64,000 nucleotides of DNA from positions 124,001-188,000 of the forward strand of contig NZ_CAJYTI010000020.1 in NCBI RefSeq assembly GCF_913777625.1, given 5' to 3'. Each line of letters opens with the position of its first letter. Position 1 is the stretch's first letter. Both the position numbers and the translations under genes were made by a program. Shown here one piece after another: positions 27,163 through 36,083 of the stretch. Below the pieces are notes generated by a model, which ran no database searches, had not been told where the DNA came from, and saw nothing but the letters and a program-made list of their open reading frames with translations. This stretch comes from an uncultured Sphingomonas sp. GTDB taxonomy: Bacteria; Pseudomonadota; Alphaproteobacteria; Sphingomonadales; Sphingomonadaceae.

Positions 27163-27188
27163 AACAAGTCCGACGGGGGGCGACGCAA

Positions 27189-28184
27189 TTGAAGTCTGTG
27201 GGCCTGGTCGAACTGGCAAAGATTGCGGGTGTCTCGGTTTCGACCGCCTCGCGCGCCTTATCTAATCACCCCCGTGTCGCTCGTGGCACGCGCGAGCGTA
27301 TCGTCGCGCTGGCACGGGAACACGGTTTCCGCCTCAACCAGACGGCGAGCGCGCTGCGCAAGCAGCGTACCGGTGCGATCGGCGTGGTGGTACCGCTGGG
27401 GCATGAGGTGGATCAGGCACTGTCCGATCCGTTCTTCATGGGGCTGCTCGGCGGCCTTGCCGACGCGCTGACCCGGCGGGGCTATGACCTGTTCCTGTCG
27501 CGCATCGTGCCGCAGGGTCCCGAGTGGCTCGACGACATCATCGCGTCCGGACGAGTCGACGGCATCCTCCTGATCGGTCAGTCGGACCAGATCGACGTGA
27601 TCGAACGCGTCGCCAGCGAATATGCCCGCATGGTGGTGTGGGGCGCTGCGCGACTCGGCTCGAACCAGATCACGGTGGGAACGGACAATCTGACCGGCGG
27701 CGAACTGGCGGCGCGCCACCTGATCGCGCGCGGCTGCAAGCGGCTCGCATTTCTCGGCAACCCAGACGTCCCGGAGTTCGCCGATCGCTACAAGGGCTTC
27801 CACGGCGTCATCGCCGAAGCGCAGGGCGTGCAGGACACGGTGGTGCCGATTCACCTGACCGTCGAAAACGCCTATCAGGAAATGCGCGCCTATCTGGAGT
27901 CGAACCCTGCGCCGGACGGCGTGCTCGCGGCCTCCGATGTGATCGCGATGAGCACGATCCGGGCGCTCGCCGATCGCGGCCTGAAGGTGCCGACCGACGT
28001 CGCCGTCGTCGGCTATGACGACATTCTGCTTGCCGGCTACACCTCGCCCGCACTCACTACCATTCGCCAGGACGTGGCGTATGGCGCGGATCTGATGGTC
28101 GAGCTGCTGCTGGCGCGGATCGCGGGCAAGAATGTCGGATCGGTCGCGATGCTGCCGGAACTGATCGTCCGCGATTCTGCCTGA
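27189..28184 (+). CDS. LacI family transcription regulator
   Basis: A 331-residue repressor. The N-terminal helix-turn-helix with hinge is clear (LVELAKIAGVSVSTASRALS), followed by a periplasmic-binding-like sensor domain (GAIGVVVPLGHEVDQ, LIGQSDQIDVI, VVGYDDILLAGYTSPALTTI). The ligand is a sugar or sugar acid that I cannot name. The TTG at 27189 is the only start that keeps the whole HTH; GGGGGGCGACGC lies upstream. The perfect palindrome in front suggests autoregulation. No sugar genes are adjacent, so the targets are elsewhere. Confidence 0.92.
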   Translation: MKSVGLVELAKIAGVSVSTASRALSNHPRVARGTRERIVALAREHGFRLNQTASALRKQRTGAIGVVVPLGHEVDQALSDPFFMGLLGGLADALTRRGYDLFLSRIVPQGPEWLDDIIASGRVDGILLIGQSDQIDVIERVASEYARMVVWGAARLGSNQITVGTDNLTGGELAARHLIARGCKRLAFLGNPDVPEFADRYKGFHGVIAEAQGVQDTVVPIHLTVENAYQEMRAYLESNPAPDGVLAASDVIAMSTIRALADRGLKVPTDVAVVGYDDILLAGYTSPALTTIRQDVAYGADLMVELLLARIAGKNVGSVAMLPELIVRDSA

Positions 28185-28189
28185 GCAGG

Positions 28190-29992
28190 TCAGGCCTCCA
28201 CGACGACCAGCCGCTGGAGCGCCGCGAGCAGCCTGCGCGGATCGAACGGCTTTTCGATTACCATCACCGTATCCAGCCCGATCGGCAGGTGCTCGCGGCC
28301 ATAGCCGCTGACGAACAGGAACGGGATGTTGCGGGCGACCAGCGCCGCGGCGACATCGTCGACCAGCGCGCCCTGCAGATTGCCGTCGAGCAGGACCGCA
28401 TCGGCCGCGGTGGCCGCGATCGCCGCCATGGCTTCTTCCGCCGTGGCGGCCAGCCCCGTCACCGCCATCCCGGCGTCGCCCAGGATCGTCGCCAGCTCGA
28501 GCGCGACCATCGGCTCGTCCTCGACGATCAGTACCCGCTTGCCGGCTAGTCCTGATTGCCCGTCCATGGGCAGCGTTGGCAGCGACGGGCGAACCGGGCG
28601 CGCCTCCCCGCGGAGCCGGACCGCGCTGGCATAGGGAATGGAGAGCTTCCAACCGACGCCCCCTGCCCCATAGCTGGGTACTGCGCTGCCGCCTTCCGCC
28701 TTCAGGCTGCGTTCGATCAGCGCGGTGCCGAACCCACGCCGCGTCGGGGGGCCCACGTCCGGTCCGCCCCGTTCCTGCCAATCGAGTTCGAGCACGCCGC
28801 CGCGCACGTCCCAATGCAGCGCCACCCGCCCGTCGGTCGCCGACAGCGCGCCATATTTGTGCGCGTTGGTCGCGAGTTCGTGGAGCACCAGTGCCAGATG
28901 GAGTGCTGGCTCCGGCGCCAGGTCCACCGCCGGCCCGCCGGTCTCGAATCGCGCCGGGTCGATCGTGCCGGTCTGGAGCTGGCCTTCGACCAGTTCCTGC
29001 AGGCTCGCGCCCTGCCAGGTCGTGCTGCTGAGCAATGCGTGCGCGCGCGCCAGCGCATGGATCCGGCCGATAAAGGTCGGCGCAAAATCCGACGGCCCCG
29101 AGGAATGGCGCAGCGTCTGGGTGGCGATCGCCTGTACCGAGGCAAGCGTATTCTTCACCCGGTGGTTGAGTTCGCCGATCAGCAGCCGCTGGGTCTGCTC
29201 GGCACGTATCCGATCGGTGACGTCGAGGATCTGGGTGTTGACCGAGAGCAGCGCGCCCTCGGCACCGAGCAGCGCCGAGCCATAGACCTCGCAATCGAGC
29301 GTTACGCCCACCGCCGTGCGCATCCGCAGCAGCCGCATGTCCCGCACCCGCGCGCCTTCGATCATCCCGCAGATCATGGTATCGAACAAGGCGGCATGCT
29401 GGTCGTCGAGCCATTCCAGCTCGGACGGACGCAGGCCGGACACTTCCGCCGCGCGCCAGCCGAACATCCGCTCGGCGCCCGCGGACCAGGCGATGATCCG
29501 CTGCCCGGCATCGAACTCGACGATGGCGAGCGGCGAATTGTCGCGATGCGCATTCAGCCGGGCCAGTGCGGCGGCATGACGATCGCGCTGGCGGGCGATC
29601 TCCTGCCGCTGGCGGGCCAGTTCGACGAAGATCTCCACCTTGTTCCGAACGATCTGGGGATCGACCGGCTTCAGCAGGTAATCGACCGCGCCGGTTTCGT
29701 ATCCGCGGAAACGGCGCCGCTCGTCAGTGGCCACCGCGGTCAGGAAGATGATCGGTACCCGGCGGGTGCGCTCGGTGCCGCGCATCAGCTCGGCCAGCTC
29801 GAACCCGTCCATGGCCGGCATCTGCACGTCGAGCAGGGCGAGTGCCACGTCGTGCACCAGCAGCAGCTCCAGCGCCTCCATGCCCGAGGCGGCGGTGAGC
29901 AGCTCCAGCCCCTCCTCCGCCAGCAGGGCTTCCAGTGCGATCAGGTTCTCCGGCACATCGTCGACGGCAAGGACTTTCACCGGCTCACGCAT
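28190..29992 (-). CDS. Hybrid signalling protein REC-PAS-HWE kinase-REC
   Basis: A 600-residue cytoplasmic kinase. A receiver domain (VLAVDDVPENLIALEALL, Asp in LLDVQMP) is followed by a coiled coil, a PAS domain (about 155-280), an HWE kinase core with histidine box ELNHRVKNTLAS, N-box LHELATNAHKYGAL and WQERGG, and a C-terminal receiver (LIVEDEPMVALELA, LLDGNL). ATG 29992 overlaps the CheR stop by 8 bases, so it is coupled to CheR. Two receivers around one kinase suggest phosphate relay. Input is unknown. Confidence 0.92.
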   Translation of the reverse strand: MREPVKVLAVDDVPENLIALEALLAEEGLELLTAASGMEALELLLVHDVALALLDVQMPAMDGFELAELMRGTERTRRVPIIFLTAVATDERRRFRGYETGAVDYLLKPVDPQIVRNKVEIFVELARQRQEIARQRDRHAAALARLNAHRDNSPLAIVEFDAGQRIIAWSAGAERMFGWRAAEVSGLRPSELEWLDDQHAALFDTMICGMIEGARVRDMRLLRMRTAVGVTLDCEVYGSALLGAEGALLSVNTQILDVTDRIRAEQTQRLLIGELNHRVKNTLASVQAIATQTLRHSSGPSDFAPTFIGRIHALARAHALLSSTTWQGASLQELVEGQLQTGTIDPARFETGGPAVDLAPEPALHLALVLHELATNAHKYGALSATDGRVALHWDVRGGVLELDWQERGGPDVGPPTRRGFGTALIERSLKAEGGSAVPSYGAGGVGWKLSIPYASAVRLRGEARPVRPSLPTLPMDGQSGLAGKRVLIVEDEPMVALELATILGDAGMAVTGLAATAEEAMAAIAATAADAVLLDGNLQGALVDDVAAALVARNIPFLFVSGYGREHLPIGLDTVMVIEKPFDPRRLLAALQRLVVVEA

Positions 29993-30845
29993 CGGCCAGC
30001 GCCTGCAGTTCGGTGGTGTTGCGGCGGTAGATCCTTTCAACCGCATCAAAGTCGCTAAACGCCGCCGCATGGCGCGAGAAGCGCAGCGTCTCGCGCGAGC
30101 CCAGCCCGAGGAAACCGCCGCGCACCAGCGATTCCCCGAACAGCCCGAGCGCACGATCCTGCAAGCCGCGATCGAAATAGATCAGCACGTTCCGGCTCGA
30201 CACCAGCTGCACCTCGGCAAACACCTGATCGGTGGCGAGACTATGCTCCGCGAACACGGCGCGGGCGCGAAGGCTCTTGTCGAACACCGCGCCACCATAG
30301 GCCGCCGTATAATAATCGGAAAGAGAGCTACGTCCGCCGGATAGCCGGTGGTTCTCGGTGAATTGCGGGATGCGTTGAAGATCGAAAATGCCGGCTTCCG
30401 CCTTGGCGAGGGCCGCCGGGCTGATGTCCGAGCAGTAGAAGATCGTCCGCTCTTCCAGCCCTTCTTCGCGGAACAGGATGGCGAGCGAATAGAATTCCTC
30501 GCCATTGGCGCAGCCCGCGATCCACACCTTGAGCGACGGCCAGGTCCGCAGGTGCGGCACCACCCTTTCGCGCAGCGCATGGAAATAGGCGGGATCGCGG
30601 AACATCTCGCTCACCTGAATGGTGAGAAAGCCCATCAACTCGGCGAACACCGCCGGCTCGCGCAGCAGCCGGTGCTGGAGCTGCGACAGCCCCGCGCAGC
30701 CGAAGCGATGGCACGCCCGCTCCATCCGCCGGTGCAGCGAGCCGCGCGCATAGCCTCTAAAATCATACTGGTAGTGCCGCCAGATCGCCTCGAGCAACAG
30801 GTCCAGCTCGATCTCTTCGTGCGGCGGGAAGACGTTGTCGATCAC
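29985..30845 (-). CDS. CheR-type protein methyltransferase
   Basis: A 286-residue SAM-dependent methyltransferase of the CheR family. The N-terminal helical domain (YDFRGYARGSLHRRM) precedes the SAM-binding VWIAGCANGEEFYSLAI and the LVSSRNVLIYFD strand. The start is GTG 30845, whose GTGA overlaps the stop of the upstream hybrid kinase. It lies between two kinases without a receptor, CheB or other che genes, so it probably methylates a signalling partner in this operon rather than a standard chemoreceptor. Confidence 0.9.
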   Translation of the reverse strand: MIDNVFPPHEEIELDLLLEAIWRHYQYDFRGYARGSLHRRMERACHRFGCAGLSQLQHRLLREPAVFAELMGFLTIQVSEMFRDPAYFHALRERVVPHLRTWPSLKVWIAGCANGEEFYSLAILFREEGLEERTIFYCSDISPAALAKAEAGIFDLQRIPQFTENHRLSGGRSSLSDYYTAAYGGAVFDKSLRARAVFAEHSLATDQVFAEVQLVSSRNVLIYFDRGLQDRALGLFGESLVRGGFLGLGSRETLRFSRHAAAFSDFDAVERIYRRNTTELQALADA

Positions 30846-33800
30846 CGGGGCATCCACACGCGCACCAGGCTCAGCAGCTTGTCGATGTCGAGCGGCTTGG
30901 CGAGATAGTCGTTGGCGCCGGCGTCGAGGCATTCCTGCTGGTCCCGCGCCATCGCCTTGGCGGTAAGCATCAGAATCGGCAGCGTCTTGCCCCAGGGCTG
31001 CTTGCGGATCTCGCGCGTGGCGGTGAGGCCGTCCATCTCCGGCATCATCACGTCCATCAACACCAGATCAACCGGGTCACTGCGGTGACGCGCGGACTCC
31101 TCCAGCGCGTGCAGCGCCTCGCGGCCATTGCGGGCGATGCGAACCTTGACCCCATGGGGCTCGAAAATGCTCGTCAGTGCATAAACGTTCCGGATGTCGT
31201 CCTCGACCACCAGGATCGAGCGGCCTTCCAGCGCGGCGTCGCGGCCCAGCGACTTGGCGATCAGCGCCTGTTGCGGCTCGGGCAGCTCGGAAACCACCTG
31301 GTGGAGGAACAGCGTCACCTCGTCGAGCAGCCGCTCGGGCGACTTGGCGCCCTTGACGATGATCGACTTGGAATATTTGCGGAGCCGCAGCTCCTCGTCC
31401 TGGCTGAGGTCGCGGCCGGTATAGACGATCACCGGCGGGAAGCCGACGCTGTCGTCCTCGCTCAGCCGGTCGAGCAGGTCGAGGCCCGAGGCGTCGGGCA
31501 GGTTGAGATCGAGCACCATGCAATCGAACGTGTCCTGCCCGAGCAGTTCCACGGTCTGCGCGGCGGAATGCGCCTCCACCGTCTCCACCTCGCGTGAGGC
31601 GAGCAGTGCCTTGACGCTCTCCGCCTGCTGGGCGTCATCCTCCACCACCAGCACACGGCGCATCCGCTGCGCCATGCGGGCCTCCAGCCCTTCCAGCATG
31701 TCGACCAGTTGCTCGCGCTTCACCGGCTTGAACAGATAGCCGACGGCGCCGCTCGACAACGCCGCCTGGCTGTCGTCGTCAACCGAGACGACATGCACCG
31801 GGATGTGTCGTGTGCGCACGTCGCGCTTGATCCGGTCGAGCACCGACAGGCCGGTATGGTCCGGCAGGTTCATGTCGAGGATCACCGCGTTCGGCACATA
31901 TTGCCGGGCGAGCAGCGCGCCTTCGTCGGCAGTTCCGGCGATCAGGCACTGGAAGCCCTGCTCGTGCGCGATGTCGCATAGGATGCGCGCGAAGACGGGA
32001 TCGTCCTCGACGATCAGGATCAGGCGCGAGGCCCCCGACAGCGTCTCGCGATCGTCCTCGCACGGCTCGGTACTGCGACGGCGGCCCGGCTTGGGGTTGG
32101 AGGGCTGCGGCTTGACCGGCGCGGGGCTCGACAGCGGTGCGGGCGCCTGCACCAGCGCCGGATCGTAGGCATCGGGCAGCACGAGCGAGAAGGCACTGCC
32201 TTCGCCCGGCACGCTCTCCACCATCACCTCGCCGCCGAGCAGCCGCGCCAGTTCGCGCGAGATCGACAGGCCGAGGCCGGTGCCGCCATATTTGCGGCTG
32301 ACGGTGCCGTCGGCCTGGCGGAAGGCCTCGAAGATCACCTGCTGCTGCTCGGCGGGAATGCCGACGCCGGTGTCCCGCACCGTGAAGGCCACCCGCCCGT
32401 CCGGCCGCCGGGATACCCCCAGCGACACTTCGCCCTTGGCGGTGAACTTGATCGCGTTCGACAGGAAGTTCTTTAGCACCTGCTCCAGCCGCTGCGGATC
32501 GGTCTCGATCTCGCCCGGCGCGCCGCTCGCCTGCTCGGTGCGGAAGGTGAGCCCCTTGGCGGTGGCGGAGGCGGCGAACACCGCCTTCAGCTTGTCGAGC
32601 ACCGGGGCGATGCGGATGCGGCGCGGCTGGAGCTCCAGCTTGCCCGCCTCGATCTTCGAGATGTCGAGAATGTCGTTGATCAGCGTGAGCAGGTCATTGC
32701 CCGACGTCTCGATCGTCTCGGCATGGCGGACCTGATCGGGACTGAGATTGCCCGCGCGGTTCTCCGCGAGCAGCCGCGCCATGATCAGCAGCGAGTTGAG
32801 CGGGGTACGCAGCTCGTGGCTCATGTTCGCCAGGAATTCGGACTTGTAGCGGCTGGCCTGTTCCAGATCGGCGGCCTGGTGTTCGAGCGCGGTCTGGGCG
32901 CGGGCGAGTTCGTCGCGCTGGAGTTCCAGCGCGCGGGTCTGCGCCTCCAGCTCGGCATTGCTCTGCTCGAGCGCGCTCTGCTGCGCCTCCAGGCGGGCGG
33001 CGGTGTCCTGCAGCTGGCGGCTCTGCGCTTCCAGTTCGTCATTGTTGACGCGCAGTTCCTCGCTCTGAACCTGGAGTTCCTCGGCCTGTTTCTGCGTCTC
33101 CTCCAGCAGCTCGCGCAGGCGGGCCCGATATTTGCCCGATCGGATCGAGACGCCGAGTTGCCCGCTGATCCGCGTCAGCAGCGTCTGCGCCCTGGGGTCG
33201 GTCGCGGCGGGGAAGCCGAGTTCGAGGACGCCGTTTACTTCGCCGTCCGCCTCGGTACAATCGATCAGCAGCGTGCGCGGCTGCGCCTGGCCGAGGCCCG
33301 AGCCGTAATAGAGATAGCCGTCCGGCACGTCGTCCAGCACGAACTGGCGCCGGTCCGCGATCGCCTGGCCGAGCAGCCCCTCGCCGGGCTTGATCCATTC
33401 GGGAAGCGGCGCGTCGCCCGGCACCGCATAGGTGCCGCGACGGCGGAACCCGGCGCCGCTCGGATCGCGCACGAAGATCGCGCCCGCCTGCGCGCCGGTA
33501 TAGTCCGCGAGAAACCGCAATGCCGCCGTTGCCAGTTCGTCGAGCGGGAGTTCGCCCGCCACGGCCTTGGCCAGCCCTACCTGGCCGGACTGCAGCCACT
33601 CCTCGCGCTGGATCGCCAGCCGGTTGCGGATGAAGGCGAAGCCGATGCCCGCCAGAATCCAGATGATCGCCGTGCCCAGGATCCGGTTGACCAGGACGAT
33701 CGAGGGATCGACACCCGGCGGCGCCAGGGTGAAGCCCGCGAAGTTGAGCAGGGTCGCGATCGCCGCCACCACCAGCGGTACCACCGGCCGACCTGCGACA

Positions 33801-33949
33801 TAGGCGATGACCGTCGGCAGCAGATACCCCGCCCAGGTCGCGGTGCCGAGCGGCAGCACCGTGTCGGCACCGAAGGGCAACACGAGCAGGGCAGCAAGGC
33901 CGGCATAGAGAGGAAGCGACGGCTTCCCGCGATTCTGGCTTGGCGGCAT
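30842..33949 (-). CDS. Hybrid sensor histidine kinase with GAF domain and three receivers
   Basis: A 1035-residue membrane-linked kinase. N-terminal hydrophobic helices (about residues 8-95) precede a GAF domain (about 120-270), a long Gln/Glu-rich coiled coil, a HisKA box (FLANMSHELRTPLNSLL), a HATPase domain (DTGVGIP, GGTGLGLSISREL) and three receivers with Asp in LDMNLP, LDLNLP and MDVMMPEMDG. The architecture resembles kinases of the CheR-linked type. ATG 33949 lies just before a nested repeat element. It is the first gene of the operon, followed by CheR and the HWE kinase with GTGA and 8-base overlaps. Confidence 0.93.
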   Translation of the reverse strand: MPPSQNRGKPSLPLYAGLAALLVLPFGADTVLPLGTATWAGYLLPTVIAYVAGRPVVPLVVAAIATLLNFAGFTLAPPGVDPSIVLVNRILGTAIIWILAGIGFAFIRNRLAIQREEWLQSGQVGLAKAVAGELPLDELATAALRFLADYTGAQAGAIFVRDPSGAGFRRRGTYAVPGDAPLPEWIKPGEGLLGQAIADRRQFVLDDVPDGYLYYGSGLGQAQPRTLLIDCTEADGEVNGVLELGFPAATDPRAQTLLTRISGQLGVSIRSGKYRARLRELLEETQKQAEELQVQSEELRVNNDELEAQSRQLQDTAARLEAQQSALEQSNAELEAQTRALELQRDELARAQTALEHQAADLEQASRYKSEFLANMSHELRTPLNSLLIMARLLAENRAGNLSPDQVRHAETIETSGNDLLTLINDILDISKIEAGKLELQPRRIRIAPVLDKLKAVFAASATAKGLTFRTEQASGAPGEIETDPQRLEQVLKNFLSNAIKFTAKGEVSLGVSRRPDGRVAFTVRDTGVGIPAEQQQVIFEAFRQADGTVSRKYGGTGLGLSISRELARLLGGEVMVESVPGEGSAFSLVLPDAYDPALVQAPAPLSSPAPVKPQPSNPKPGRRRSTEPCEDDRETLSGASRLILIVEDDPVFARILCDIAHEQGFQCLIAGTADEGALLARQYVPNAVILDMNLPDHTGLSVLDRIKRDVRTRHIPVHVVSVDDDSQAALSSGAVGYLFKPVKREQLVDMLEGLEARMAQRMRRVLVVEDDAQQAESVKALLASREVETVEAHSAAQTVELLGQDTFDCMVLDLNLPDASGLDLLDRLSEDDSVGFPPVIVYTGRDLSQDEELRLRKYSKSIIVKGAKSPERLLDEVTLFLHQVVSELPEPQQALIAKSLGRDAALEGRSILVVEDDIRNVYALTSIFEPHGVKVRIARNGREALHALEESARHRSDPVDLVLMDVMMPEMDGLTATREIRKQPWGKTLPILMLTAKAMARDQQECLDAGANDYLAKPLDIDKLLSLVRVWMPR

Positions 33950-34030
33950 AAGGAAACTCAATGGGATAGGCTGCAGAGCAGGTACTCGTCTTTCCCATGG
34001 GCCTGCAAGCCTGTCGGCAGGACACCCCGG

Positions 34031-34236
34031 TCCTCCCCTGGAAGGGAGGGCAATCGCTAATGGGCAAACGTGTCCGTCATCCCCGCGAAGGCGGGGATCC
34101 ATTGGCGCTGATGCCGAGGATCATGCCCCCCGCGCCGAGGGCAATGGATTCCCGCCTTCGCGGGAATGACGGTGGTTCTCTGAAATGTCGCTGACCCTTG
34201 CTTCATATGCGATTGCCCCACCCTCAAGGGGGAGGA
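34031..34236. repeat. Nested inverted-repeat element (MITE- or BIME-like)
   Basis: Two nested inverted pairs occupy the divergent gap. Inner arms 34074-34104 and 34142-34172 match at 29 of 31 positions when one is reversed; each contains its own hairpin (CCCCGC-GAA-GCGGGG type). Outer arms 34031-34057 and 34209-34236 are also inverse copies with a few differences, sharing GCGATTGCCC exactly. No open frame or target duplication is visible. The CGTCATCCCCGCGAAGGCGG motif is a sequence I associate with dispersed repeats of sphingomonads and other Proteobacteria. Confidence 0.8.
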
Positions 34237-34247
34237 GCGATTCGTCC

Positions 34248-34272
34248 TGAACCATCGCCTTCCCCGTCCGTT
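34248..34272 (+). promoter_or_regulatory. Candidate EcfG (general stress sigma) promoter
   Basis: TGAAC-N16-CGTT resembles the GGAAC-N16/17-CGTT consensus of alphaproteobacterial EcfG with one mismatch in the -35. It would place the transcript start about 20 bases before the ATG at 34299. Confidence 0.35.
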
Positions 34273-34298
34273 AGCCCGCCATCTTCAGGAGACGGCAG

Positions 34299-36083
34299 AT
34301 GGCGAAGCAGACGAGCGACTTTTTCGTGGAGCGGCTCAAGGCCTGGGGCGTGACGCGCATCTATGGCTATTCGGGCGACGGCATCAACGGCGTGCTCGGC
34401 GCGCTCCAGCGGGCCGAAGCGGAAGGCGACGGCATCGAGTTCATCCAGGTGCGGCACGAGGAAATGGCCGCCTTCATGGCCTCGGCCCATGCCAAGTTCA
34501 CCGGTGAGCTGGGGGTATGCCTCTCCACCGGCGGGCCCGGGGCCACGCATCTGGTGACCGGCATGTACGACGCCAAGCTCGACCATGTGCCGCTGCTCGC
34601 CATCGCCGGTCAGGCGGAGACCACCGTACGCGGCGCGAGCTACCAGCAGGAGTTCAACCTCGACCGGCTGTTCTCGGACGTGTGCGGCTATGTCCAGGAA
34701 GTCTCCGCGCCCGCCCAGCTCGGCCATGTCACCGATCGCGCGATCCGCATCGCCATCGCCAATCGCGACGTGACCGCCGTGGTGCTGCCCAAGGACGTGC
34801 AGGACGAAGCCTATGAAGCCCCGCCGCTCCAGCATGGCTTTACCCGCTCCGGCCCCGGCTATGTCCGGCCCCAGGTCGTGCCCCCGGCCAGCGCCCTCGC
34901 CCAGGCCGCCGAGATCCTCGATGCCGGCAAGAAGGTCGCCATCCTGATCGGCGCGGGTGCACGCGGGGCCGAGACGCTGCTGGTCGAACTGGCCGACACG
35001 CTGGGCGCCGGTATCGCCAAGGCACTGCTCGGCAAGGATGTGCTGCCGGACGACCTGCCCTTCGTCACGGGCACGATCGGGCTGCTCGGCACCAAGCCCT
35101 CGTCCGACATGATGGCGGGATGCGACACGCTGCTGATGATCGGCACCGGCTTTCCCTGGGCCGAGTTCCTGCCCAAGGAGGGACAGGCCCGCGCGGTGCA
35201 GATCGACATCGACCCCGCGATGCTCGGCCTGCGCTATCCGGTGGAGTGCAACCTCCATGGCGGCGCAGTCGAGACGCTGAACGCGCTGCTCCCCCTCCTC
35301 CAGCGCAAGGAAGATCGCAGCTGGCAGGAAGGCATCGCGCACGAAGTCACCAAATGGTGGAAGACGATCGAGGAACGCGCCATGGCGGAGGCCAAGCCGG
35401 TCAATCCGCAGCGCGTGGTGTGGGAGATGTCGCCGCGGCTGCCGGCGAACGCGATCGTCACCTCGGATTCGGGTTCCTGCGCCAACTGGTATGCGCGCGA
35501 CTATCGCGTGCAGGCGGGGCAGCGCGCGTCGCTATCGGGCGGGCTCGCGTCGATGGGGGCGGCGGTGCCCTATGCGATCGGCGCCAAGTTCGCCCATCCC
35601 GATCGGCCGGTGATCGCGCTCGTCGGCGACGGCGCGATGCAGATGAACAACATGGCCGAACTGATCACCGTCGCCAAATATTGGAAACGCTGGGCGGATC
35701 CTCGCTTCATCGTCTGCGTCTTCAACAATCAGGATCTGAACGAAGTCACTTGGGAGCAACGCATCATGGAAGGCAATCCGCGCTTCCCCACCACGCAGGA
35801 CATTCCCGATGTCCCCTACGCCCGGTTCGCCGAGCTGATCGACCTGCAGGGCATCCATGTCGACACGCCCGAGGCGCTGGGCGATGCCTGGGACGCGGCC
35901 CTGCGCGCCGATCGACCGGTGGTGCTGGAGGTGAAAACCGACCCCGACGTCGCGCCCTTCCCGCCGCACCTCACGCTCGCCCAGGCCAAGGGCTTCCTCT
36001 CCTCGATGACCAAGGGCGACGCGCGGCGCGGCGGGGTGATTCAGGAAACGGTGCGCCAGATCGCCAAGGAGATCACAGGCTAG
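34299..36083 (+). CDS. Thiamine-diphosphate enzyme of the pyruvate oxidase (PoxB-like) type
   Basis: A 594-residue ThDP enzyme. The N-terminal pyrimidine-binding domain carries the activating Glu54 in RHEEMAAF. A central domain with GAGARGAETLLVEL would bind FAD in true pyruvate oxidases. The C-terminal domain has the Mg-ThDP motif GDGAMQMNNMAEL near residue 444. Closest in layout to pyruvate oxidase/quinone dehydrogenase, making acetate from pyruvate, but acetolactate-synthase-like relatives cannot be excluded. AGGAGA lies upstream. Its 3' end overlaps the convergent MlaA-like gene by 11 bases. A stress-type promoter candidate precedes it. Confidence 0.85.
   Translation: MAKQTSDFFVERLKAWGVTRIYGYSGDGINGVLGALQRAEAEGDGIEFIQVRHEEMAAFMASAHAKFTGELGVCLSTGGPGATHLVTGMYDAKLDHVPLLAIAGQAETTVRGASYQQEFNLDRLFSDVCGYVQEVSAPAQLGHVTDRAIRIAIANRDVTAVVLPKDVQDEAYEAPPLQHGFTRSGPGYVRPQVVPPASALAQAAEILDAGKKVAILIGAGARGAETLLVELADTLGAGIAKALLGKDVLPDDLPFVTGTIGLLGTKPSSDMMAGCDTLLMIGTGFPWAEFLPKEGQARAVQIDIDPAMLGLRYPVECNLHGGAVETLNALLPLLQRKEDRSWQEGIAHEVTKWWKTIEERAMAEAKPVNPQRVVWEMSPRLPANAIVTSDSGSCANWYARDYRVQAGQRASLSGGLASMGAAVPYAIGAKFAHPDRPVIALVGDGAMQMNNMAELITVAKYWKRWADPRFIVCVFNNQDLNEVTWEQRIMEGNPRFPTTQDIPDVPYARFAELIDLQGIHVDTPEALGDAWDAALRADRPVVLEVKTDPDVAPFPPHLTLAQAKGFLSSMTKGDARRGGVIQETVRQIAKEITG

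Noticed and set aside
27121..27188. The LacI gene at 27189 as regulator of the GH28/GH43 genes
   Set aside because: Its own palindrome (TGTCAGCGCTGACA) differs in core from the CACCGG sites before GH28 and GH43, so another repressor is more likely.
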